Part shown: positions 1 to 5,149 of the stretch, piece after piece | Layout of the letters: every line of letters starts with the position of its first letter | Position numbering within the stretch: position 1 is the stretch's first letter | Source of the DNA: Bacteroidota bacterium | Lineage (GTDB): Bacteria > Bacteroidota > Bacteroidia > Flavobacteriales_D > Crocinitomicaceae | Direction: 5' to 3' | Length of the DNA: 5,149 nucleotides | Assembly (NCBI GenBank): GCA_006226555.1 | Contig: SBGS01000201.1 | Coordinates: forward strand, 1 to 5,149 | Position numbers and translations under genes: made by a program | The notes under the pieces: model-generated | What the model was told of the DNA's origin: nothing | What the model saw: the letters and a program-made list of their open reading frames with translations, nothing else | The model's database searches: none

Positions 1-93
1 TCAGGTGGTTCACATGAGGTTTCTCTTGGACTATTGTTCAATTGTAAAGACAAGCCACCTACGTTCAGAACAATTTCTTGTCCTTCTTTCTAA
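1..93 (+). CDS. C-terminal tail of a probable PorP/SprF-family type IX secretion outer-membrane protein (5' end outside window)
   Basis: Frame 1 is open from the first base and stops with TAA at 91-93, giving 30 residues: a GGSHEVSLGLLF strand, a short Cys/Lys-rich stretch (NCKDKPP), and the end FRTISCPSF. A GxHExSLG strand followed by a Cys/Lys-containing turn and a C-terminal CPxF is how I remember PorP/SprF proteins ending, and a terminal Phe suits an outer-membrane beta-barrel insertion signal. PorP/SprF proteins work with type IX secretion and with anchoring of gliding adhesins at the cell surface. The next gene, gldJ, begins 47 bases later on the same strand with no terminator hairpin between, so co-transcription is likely. 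Only the tail is visible, so the family call rests on a short match plus context. PorV or another barrel protein is the main alternative. Confidence 0.6.
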   Translation, partial: SGGSHEVSLGLLFNCKDKPPTFRTISCPSF

Positions 94-124
94 AAAGTGT
101 AACCAATTATTAAGAAGAACGTTT

Positions 125-132
125 TAACTTTG
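125..132 (+). promoter_or_regulatory. Candidate Bacteroidota -7 promoter box ahead of gldJ
   Basis: TAACTTTG matches the Bacteroidota -7 consensus TAnnTTTG exactly. No TTG or TTTG element is visible 17-23 bases upstream, so support is one-sided. Transcription from it would begin at about 137-141. That is almost on the ATG at 141, and would favour the in-frame ATG at 162 as the start for this transcript. It may be a secondary promoter within a porP/sprF-gldJ transcript, or a chance match in AT-rich DNA. Confidence 0.3.
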
Positions 133-140
133 AATTGAAA

Positions 141-2174
141 ATGAAAACCAAAAATAAACATATGCGATTCTTTAATTATTTAACTGTCGCTTTAATTGGT
201 TCCCTTGCTGTTGTTTCGTGTTCACGCGAAGCTTCTAACACAACAGGTTGGGATTACAACAACCCAAAGCAAGGAGGATTTCAAAAAGTCCCATTTATTG
301 ATCAGGAAACTGGTCCAGGTTTGTTATTGATCGAAGGTGGTACATTTACCATGGGTAGATCTGAACAAGATGTAATGTTCGACTGGAATAACCGTCCGGC
401 ACGTGTTACTGTATCTTCGTTCTATCTTGACCAAACAGAGATAACTAACTTCCATTGGTTAGAATATTTGTACTGGATCTCTCGTGCATACAACGAGACT
501 TATCCAATGGTATACAAAAATGCTTTGCCTGATACATTGGTTTGGCGTTCTAAGCTTGGATTCAATGAGAAGTATGTAGATTATTACTTACGTCACCCAG
601 CTTACCGCGACTATCCGGTTGTAGGAGTTTCTTGGTTGCAAGCAAACGACTACTGTAAGTGGAGAACAGACCGTGTAAACGAATACATCCTCATCCGTGA
701 AGGTATCTTGAGTTTCAACGTAGATCAGCGTGATGAAAACACATTCAACACTGATGCATACTATGCTGGTCAGTACGAAGAAGGAGTTGTTCGTAACATT
801 CAGGACCTTAACCCATCAAACGTTAATGGTAAGAAATTAGGAACACGTATCGTACGTATGGAGGATGGTATCCTTCTACCACGTTACCGCCTACCAACTG
901 AAGCGGAATGGGAATTTGCTGCTACTGGTTTGATCGGTAACCTACAGGATGGTACAGAGAACATCAACGAAAGACGTCTTTACCCTTGGGATGGACACTG
1001 GGTTCGTCAGGATGAGGCTCAATTTACTGGTCAAATTCGTGCAAACTTTGTTCGTGGACGAGGAGATTACATGGGGGTTGCTGGTCACCTAAATGATGGT
1101 GCTGATGTAACTGCTCCTGTTGAATCTTACTGGCCAAATGATTATGGTTTATACCACATGGCTGGTAACGTTTCTGAGTGGGTACTTGATGTTTATCGTC
1201 CGCTTACTTCTGAAGATTATGATGAGTTCAGACCTTTCAGAGGAAACGTATTCAAGACAAAATTGCTGAACAACGAAGGAAGTATTGACCTTAAGAGTGC
1301 ACAGATCACTTACGATGTTCATGGAATGAAAGAGTACTTGAACGAATTCGAGCGTGTAAGATTCCAAAGAGTTTCTGCTGACAAACACGATCCTAATGAT
1401 ACTGTGATCCCTGTTGGTTTGTCTGCAAATATCGCATCACGTAACCCATCTAGATATGGATACGCACCAGATCCTTTCTACGTATCTCACGGTAAAGTGA
1501 AAGATTCAATTGAATTGAAACTGTTGAGAGATATCAACGAAGTGATCGACCTTGCTATTCAATACAAGAATGACAAGTACGATAATGAAGCTTCTGCTCT
1601 TATTCAAGATCAATTGTTTGATGGAATCTTCGCAGATGAGATCAGAACAGGTCCTGATGGTGAAGAGTACGCTTTTGAGATCATTTCAATGTTGAGAGAC
1701 GGTTTCGGAGAGTTCATTATTGATACTCCTGGTAAGCTTAAGTACCGTGAAGTAACAGAAGAAGAGAATATCGGTCGTTTGAACTATAGAAAAGCGAACT
1801 ATATTGATCACCTTGATGGTGATATCGAAAGCTCTATCTTCTATGACAACGATGAGAGAAAACAAGCGATCAACCAAGCTGTACGTGACCCTAACTTGGT
1901 AATGTACCAGAATGAGCACGAAGAGTTTGCGTTGGACGGAACTCAGGTTAAACCTGGAGACCGTACATCATGGCCAACTACGTTGGTATCTGATAAGTCT
2001 CGTGTTTACAAAGGAGGTTCTTGGAAAGACCGTGCATACTGGCTAGTTGCAAGTACACGTCGTTACCTTGATGAGGACAAAGCTACAGACGCGATTGGAT
2101 TCAGATGTGCAATGGATCGCGTTGGTTCTCCTACAGGATTTAACTACGGTAGAAAAAAACAAAAGAAGAGATAA
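141..2174 (+). CDS. gldJ: Gliding motility / type IX secretion lipoprotein GldJ (FGE/SUMF1-like fold)
   Basis: GldJ is an outer-membrane lipoprotein, facing the periplasm, needed for gliding and type IX secretion; it is related to GldK. The ATG at 141 gives 677 residues. A TTG at 135 and an ATG at 162 are in frame, and the latter gives a compact 20-residue signal. The signal peptide ends in lipobox AVVSC, with Cys27 the lipidated residue; the following SREA is not an acidic surface-export signal. FGE/SUMF1 landmarks run in order: IEGGTFTMG (about 64-72), PVVGVSW (159-165), RLPTEAEWEFA (250-260), MAGNVSEWV (340-348), GGSW (625-628) and GFRCA (653-657). Two insertions separate them, about 175-247 and 354-616. 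The catalytic FGE cysteines are missing, so the role is probably structural. It ends in a basic tail, GRKKQKKR. The family is near 560 residues in Flavobacterium as I remember it, so this is a long member. GldK is the alternative; VYRPL/FRPFRGN after the GNVSEW block and the murF neighbour favour GldJ. Confidence 0.88.
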   Translation: MKTKNKHMRFFNYLTVALIGSLAVVSCSREASNTTGWDYNNPKQGGFQKVPFIDQETGPGLLLIEGGTFTMGRSEQDVMFDWNNRPARVTVSSFYLDQTEITNFHWLEYLYWISRAYNETYPMVYKNALPDTLVWRSKLGFNEKYVDYYLRHPAYRDYPVVGVSWLQANDYCKWRTDRVNEYILIREGILSFNVDQRDENTFNTDAYYAGQYEEGVVRNIQDLNPSNVNGKKLGTRIVRMEDGILLPRYRLPTEAEWEFAATGLIGNLQDGTENINERRLYPWDGHWVRQDEAQFTGQIRANFVRGRGDYMGVAGHLNDGADVTAPVESYWPNDYGLYHMAGNVSEWVLDVYRPLTSEDYDEFRPFRGNVFKTKLLNNEGSIDLKSAQITYDVHGMKEYLNEFERVRFQRVSADKHDPNDTVIPVGLSANIASRNPSRYGYAPDPFYVSHGKVKDSIELKLLRDINEVIDLAIQYKNDKYDNEASALIQDQLFDGIFADEIRTGPDGEEYAFEIISMLRDGFGEFIIDTPGKLKYREVTEEENIGRLNYRKANYIDHLDGDIESSIFYDNDERKQAINQAVRDPNLVMYQNEHEEFALDGTQVKPGDRTSWPTTLVSDKSRVYKGGSWKDRAYWLVASTRRYLDEDKATDAIGFRCAMDRVGSPTGFNYGRKKQKKR

Positions 2175-2199
2175 ACACTCTTTAGTTTATAATATACTC

Positions 2200-2240
2200 A
2201 AAACGCCCGCTGAATTTACAGTGGGCGTTTTACTTTTATA
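2200..2240 (+). terminator. Intrinsic terminator after gldJ, abutting murF
   Basis: A 13-bp stem pairs 2200-2212 with 2219-2231 around a 6-base AATTTA loop. It has one G-U wobble (2209 with 2222) and a GC-rich core (CGCCCGC). The 3' arm runs into TTTT, then ACTTTTAT. This should end gldJ transcripts 26 bases after its stop. The hairpin ends 11 bases before the murF ATG. The upstream side has only a short A run, so termination on the - strand would be weaker. Confidence 0.8.
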
Positions 2241-2242
2241 CC

Positions 2243-3520
2243 ATGGAAGAACTGTTTGAAAAATACTATGAGCTAGGTGAATTATGCACTGATACACGTA
2301 ATATTAAATCCGGCAGTATTTTCGTCTGCTTAAAAGGCGCTAATTTCAATGGTAATGAATTTGCTGCTAAAGCCTTGGAAATGGGAGCCGGACATGTTAT
2401 TCTGGATGACCCGGAGTATTTCATAGAGGACTCTAACATGTCTCTTGTTGAGGATTCACTCATATTCATACAGCATCTAGCAAACTTCCACCGCAGAAAG
2501 TTCAATATCCCCGTAATTGGTATTACAGGAAGTAACGGAAAAACAACAAGCAAAGAGCTTATTCATGCTGTACTCAGTATGAAATACAAAACTCTCGCAA
2601 CGGAAGGCAATTTAAATAACCATCTTGGCGTACCATTTACCCTACTCCGACTCAATTCAGAACATGAGATTGCTGTTATCGAAATGGGAGCCAATAAACC
2701 GGGAGATATCCAAGAGCTTTGCGAGATCGCAGAACCAACCCATGGTATCATCACCAACATTGGAAAGGCACATTTGGAAGGATTTGGCGATTTTAACGGA
2801 GTACTGAAAACTAAAACGGAGCTCTACCGTTCCGTAGAACAAGCTAAAGGAACTATTGTTGTAAATGGAGACGATCCGGTGCTAAATCAGAACCTGACGG
2901 ATGTGAAGATCCTGAAATATGGAAAGAAGAATGATTTTTATGTAAGTGGTGAGCTGATCGAGTTGAATCCATTTGTAAAAATGAAATGGACTTCTGAAAA
3001 TTACACCTCTCCTGCCCTACAAACTAATTTGGTCGGAGAATACAACTTCTATAACTTTCTGGCTGCAATTACATTTGGAAAACTTTTCGATGTGTCTCAT
3101 GAAATGATCAACGAGGCACTGGAGAATTATCAACCTACAAACAGACGCTCTCAAGTCAAAAAGACAAATTCAAATGTTCTCATTCTGGATTGCTATAATG
3201 CCAATCCATCAAGCATGGAACTGGCGATAAAAAGTTTCAGTACGAATAACCTTCCATTAGATAAACTGCTTATCATCGGAGCTATGAAAGAGCTTGGGGC
3301 GGAGAGCGACACCGAGCACAAAAGAATCCTCGAACTTGTAAAGGAATTATCTCTAGATTGTATTACTGTTGGCAATGAATTTAAGAATAGTGAATTCAAA
3401 CATTTCGATCGTGTTGAGGAGTTAGAACATGAATTGATGAATTCACCCATTCATAACAAATTGATACTGCTCAAAGGCTCAAGAAGTATTGGTCTGGAGA
3501 AACTCGAGAATATACTATAA
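2243..3520 (+). CDS. murF: UDP-N-acetylmuramoyl-tripeptide--D-alanyl-D-alanine ligase MurF
   Basis: MurF is the cytoplasmic ATP-dependent Mur ligase that adds D-Ala-D-Ala to UDP-MurNAc-tripeptide, completing the pentapeptide precursor of peptidoglycan. The 425-residue protein has the full three-domain pattern. The N-terminal uridine-nucleotide domain carries CTDTRNIKSGSIFVCLKG (15-32). The central ATPase domain has P-loop GITGSNGKTT (93-102), EMGA (147-150), TNIGKAHLEGFG (171-182) and the Lys190/Lys192 region where the family has its carbamylated lysine. The C-terminal domain has the MurF signature DCYNANPSSM (316-325), GAMKELG (346-352) and KGSRSIGLEK (411-420). The length is somewhat below E. 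coli MurF, as I expect in Bacteroidota. The ATG at 2243 puts CTDTR at the usual distance from the N-terminus. No Shine-Dalgarno is present. The gene follows gldJ in the order known from flavobacteria but is separated from it by a terminator, so it either has its own promoter or depends on read-through. Confidence 0.96.
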   Translation: MEELFEKYYELGELCTDTRNIKSGSIFVCLKGANFNGNEFAAKALEMGAGHVILDDPEYFIEDSNMSLVEDSLIFIQHLANFHRRKFNIPVIGITGSNGKTTSKELIHAVLSMKYKTLATEGNLNNHLGVPFTLLRLNSEHEIAVIEMGANKPGDIQELCEIAEPTHGIITNIGKAHLEGFGDFNGVLKTKTELYRSVEQAKGTIVVNGDDPVLNQNLTDVKILKYGKKNDFYVSGELIELNPFVKMKWTSENYTSPALQTNLVGEYNFYNFLAAITFGKLFDVSHEMINEALENYQPTNRRSQVKKTNSNVLILDCYNANPSSMELAIKSFSTNNLPLDKLLIIGAMKELGAESDTEHKRILELVKELSLDCITVGNEFKNSEFKHFDRVEELEHELMNSPIHNKLILLKGSRSIGLEKLENIL

Positions 3521-3550
3521 AAAAAAGGGCTTCAACTGAAGCCCTTTTCT
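3519..3550. terminator. Bidirectional terminator between convergent murF and acyl-CoA dehydrogenase genes
   Basis: Perfect 12-base arms (3523-3534 and 3537-3548, AAAAGGGCTTCA with its complement) surround a centre that probably opens to a 4-base AACT loop. A run of eight A (3519-3526) lies on the left and TTTTCTATAT on the right, so each strand shows a hairpin followed by a U-tract. The stem starts two bases after the murF stop and lies 17 bases past the stop of the opposing gene, which fits a shared terminator for the two. Confidence 0.88.
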
Positions 3551-3565
3551 ATATCCTGTAAAGAA

Positions 3566-4708
3566 TTAGTCTTTCAATAAATTCCTAGAGATCACGATCT
3601 TCTGCACTTCAGAAGTTCCCTCATAGATCTGAGTGATCTTTGCATCACGCATTAATCGCTCAACGTGGTATTCTTTAACGTATCCATAACCTCCATGGAT
3701 CTGAACAGCTTCTACTGTTTGCTCCATCGCAACCTTAGATGCGTACAATTTGGCCATAGCACTAGACTGGTCGTAATTTCTACCATTATCCTTATCAAGC
3801 GCTGCTCTATAAACAAGTAATCTAGCAGCCTCTACTTCAGTTGCCATATCAGCCAGTTTAAAAGCAATTGCCTGATGCTTGTAGATTTCTTTACCAAAAG
3901 CCTTTCTTTCTTTAGAGTAGGCTGTAGCTAATTCAAGAGCACCAGCAGCAATACCTAAAGCCTGTGCAGCAATACCGATACGACCTCCGGACAATACCTT
4001 CATCGCGAATTTGAATCCAAATCCATCTTCACCGATACGGTTTTCCTTTGGAACCTTAACGTCGTTAAAAAGCAAAGTATGTGTATCAGAACCTCTGATT
4101 CCCATCTTATCCTCTTTGGCTCCTACCACAAATCCCTCCATTCCTCTTTCGATAATGAAAGCATTAATACCTCTGTGACCAGCTTCTACATCCGTTTGAG
4201 CAATTACGATATATGTTGAAGCACTTGAACCATTCGTGATCCAGTTTTTCGTACCGTTCAACAAATAGTGGTCTCCCATGTCAATAGCAGTAGTGCGCTG
4301 AGACGTAGCATCAGATCCGGCTTCAGGTTCAGATAAGCAGAATGCTCCGATCTTTTCTCCTGTCGCTAATGGAACCAAATACTTTTGTTTTTGCTCCTCA
4401 GTACCGTACGTTTCAAGTCCCCAGCAAACCAAAGAATTGTTTACTGACATACAAACAGAAGTTGAGGCATCCACTTTTGAAATTTCTTCCATTGCGAGCA
4501 CATATGAAAGCGAGTCCATTCCTGAACCTCCGTATTTCGGATCTACCATCATTCCCATGAAACCTAGTTCAGCTAATTGCTTAACTTCTTCAGCCGGAAA
4601 ACGCTGATGTGTATCTCTTTCGATAACACCTGGTTTCAATACATTTTGGGCGAAATCACGCGCCGCTGCCTGTACCGCTTTGTGTTCTTCTGTTAATTCA
4701 AAGATCAT
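3566..4708 (-). CDS. Acyl-CoA dehydrogenase (short-chain/butyryl-CoA type)
   Basis: This is an FAD-dependent cytoplasmic flavoenzyme that oxidises acyl-CoA to trans-2-enoyl-CoA and passes electrons to electron-transfer flavoprotein, in fatty-acid or branched-chain amino-acid breakdown. The 380-residue length is standard for soluble short/medium-chain members. The N-terminal helical domain (about 1-115) is followed by the beta domain with family signature CLSEPEAGSDATS (124-136) and NWITNG (155-160), then the C-terminal helical domain with RKAFGK (268-273) and the second signature from Gln336 to Asp355 (QIHGGYGY...). Glu363 in IYEGTSE is the expected catalytic base, at the position used by short-chain/butyryl-CoA enzymes rather than isovaleryl-CoA or long-chain ones. 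The start at 4708 gives the usual MxFELTEEH beginning. Chain-length preference cannot be fixed from sequence alone. It is convergent with murF and divergent from anmK, with no same-strand neighbour inside the window. Confidence 0.95.
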   Translation of the reverse strand: MIFELTEEHKAVQAAARDFAQNVLKPGVIERDTHQRFPAEEVKQLAELGFMGMMVDPKYGGSGMDSLSYVLAMEEISKVDASTSVCMSVNNSLVCWGLETYGTEEQKQKYLVPLATGEKIGAFCLSEPEAGSDATSQRTTAIDMGDHYLLNGTKNWITNGSSASTYIVIAQTDVEAGHRGINAFIIERGMEGFVVGAKEDKMGIRGSDTHTLLFNDVKVPKENRIGEDGFGFKFAMKVLSGGRIGIAAQALGIAAGALELATAYSKERKAFGKEIYKHQAIAFKLADMATEVEAARLLVYRAALDKDNGRNYDQSSAMAKLYASKVAMEQTVEAVQIHGGYGYVKEYHVERLMRDAKITQIYEGTSEVQKIVISRNLLKD

Positions 4709-4745
4709 ATTATTTCGAGTTAAATTTTAATTCTAGTAATGGTCC

Positions 4746-4753
4746 CAAATTTA
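4746..4753 (-). promoter_or_regulatory. Candidate Bacteroidota -7 promoter box for the acyl-CoA dehydrogenase gene
   Basis: On the - strand this reads TAAATTTG, an exact match to TAnnTTTG. Transcription would start near 4739-4741, giving an AT-rich leader of about 32 bases before the ATG at 4708, which is a normal arrangement. A clear TTG/TTTG -33 element is not visible 17-23 bases further upstream. The box overlaps one arm of an AT-rich inverted repeat (4747-4754 with 4764-4771). For anmK on the + strand, the best match in the same 76-base spacer is TAAATTTT at 4721-4728, one mismatch from consensus, and it is weaker evidence. Confidence 0.42.
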
Positions 4754-4784
4754 ATGCTTTAATTTAAATTTTTACCTTTAAGAC

Positions 4785-5149
4785 ATGTCTTCATTTCGGA
4801 TTATCGGCCTAATGTCTGGAACCTCATTGGATGGACTCGACATAACATTCTGTACATTCTCCAAAAAGTCCGAACAAAACTGGGATTTTGATCTGCATTC
4901 AGCCACCACAATTCCCTATCCTGATCATTTAATATCGCAGCTCAAGGAAATTATGCACGCTTCTGCCTGGGAACTGATCAAAATGGATCACGACCTGGCT
5001 ATTCTCTGGGCAGAAATGGTGAGTCAATTCATCAAAAAAAATGACATTGACCTATCGAAAATTGATGCAGTTGCAAGCCATGGTCAAACAATCTTTCACA
5101 GACCTGACCTCGGAATAACAACGCAAATCGGAAATGGACAAGCACTGGC
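4785..5149 (+). CDS. anmK: Anhydro-N-acetylmuramic acid kinase AnmK (3' end outside window)
   Basis: AnmK phosphorylates and opens 1,6-anhydro-MurNAc released by lytic transglycosylases, giving MurNAc-6-phosphate for peptidoglycan recycling in the cytoplasm. The open frame runs from the ATG at 4785 off the end of the window: 121 complete codons plus two bases, about a third of a typical protein of 350-390 residues. The N-terminal phosphate-binding motif GLMSGTSLDGLD (8-19) is diagnostic for this ASKHA-fold family. It is followed by the family motif ASHGQTIFH (97-105) and by QIGNGQAL (114-121). The catalytic aspartate, expected further on, is outside the window. The start sits immediately before the first motif as in the family, and no Shine-Dalgarno is visible. 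It is divergent from the acyl-CoA dehydrogenase gene across 76 bases. Together with murF it is the second cell-wall gene here, one for synthesis and one for salvage. Confidence 0.95.
   Translation, partial: MSSFRIIGLMSGTSLDGLDITFCTFSKKSEQNWDFDLHSATTIPYPDHLISQLKEIMHASAWELIKMDHDLAILWAEMVSQFIKKNDIDLSKIDAVASHGQTIFHRPDLGITTQIGNGQAL

Noticed and set aside
1149..1919. Antisense open frames at 1149-1388 and 1686-1919 on the - strand
   Set aside because: They are opposite continuous GldJ coding sequence, short, without recognisable motifs or a promoter box; they are mirror frames of the real gene.
2150..2160. A-AAA-AAA slippery heptamer near the end of gldJ, a possible -1 frameshift site
   Set aside because: A slip would only swap the last four residues for about eight others before a stop; no downstream stimulator is well placed and no longer product results. 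A-rich runs are expected in Lys-rich codons.
141..2174. Annotation of the lipoprotein as an active sulfatase-modifying or ergothioneine-type enzyme
   Set aside because: The catalytic cysteines of FGE are absent, and the lipoprotein signal, large insertions and murF neighbour point to GldJ.
2047..2259. A 70-codon + strand open frame crossing the gldJ end and the intergenic terminator
   Set aside because: It overlaps the conserved GldJ C-terminal blocks in another frame, runs through the terminator hairpin and into murF, and its product resembles nothing I recognise.
2266..3450. Antisense and alternative-frame open frames within murF (2266-2553, 2563-2760, 2657-2842 and 3193-3450 on -, 2625-2807 on +)
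   Set aside because: All lie inside well-conserved MurF motifs and show low-complexity, Ser/Leu-rich translations typical of shadow frames.
4342..4560. A 72-codon + strand open frame inside the acyl-CoA dehydrogenase gene
   Set aside because: It is opposite the conserved family signature region and has no motif of its own.
1..5149. Search by eye for CRISPR arrays, tRNA or rRNA genes, insertion sequences, attachment sites and toxin-antitoxin pairs
   Set aside because: No regularly spaced repeats, cloverleaf-like segments, transposase frames or long terminal repeats were seen; four genes and the porP/sprF tail fill the window, and no intergenic gap exceeds 80 bases.

Overview
The window reads as an ordinary chromosomal segment of a Bacteroidota (Flavobacteriia/Cytophagia-like) bacterium. 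The evidence is a GldJ-type gliding/type IX secretion lipoprotein, what looks like the tail of a PorP/SprF outer-membrane protein before it, the gldJ-murF gene order I know from flavobacteria, start codons without Shine-Dalgarno sequences, and TAnnTTTG-like promoter boxes. I cannot name a genus.

Layout. Positions 1-93 (+) hold the last 30 codons of a probable PorP/SprF-family outer-membrane protein. gldJ follows on the same strand (141-2174, 677 residues) and encodes a lipoprotein with an FGE/SUMF1-type fold. A strong hairpin terminator (2200-2231) lies between gldJ and murF and ends only 11 bases before the murF start codon. murF (2243-3520) encodes the UDP-MurNAc-tripeptide:D-alanyl-D-alanine ligase. 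A hairpin at 3523-3548, with A and T runs on both sides, can terminate murF on the + strand and the convergent gene on the - strand. That gene (3566-4708, -) encodes a short/medium-chain acyl-CoA dehydrogenase. A 76-base AT-rich divergent spacer separates it from anmK (4785 to the window end, +), whose first 121 codons are present. It encodes anhydro-N-acetylmuramic acid kinase.

How the genes fit together. The left part serves the cell envelope export and motility machinery: the PorP/SprF-like protein and GldJ both act at the outer membrane. MurF makes the peptidoglycan precursor and AnmK recycles peptidoglycan anhydro-sugar, so two wall genes flank an acyl-CoA oxidation gene that is transcribed the other way. 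I see no mobile element, CRISPR array, tRNA, rRNA or wholly new system. The points most worth a second look are inside gldJ (loss of the FGE catalytic cysteines, a roughly 260-residue insertion with different arginine codons, uncertain start) and in the terminator set against the murF start.
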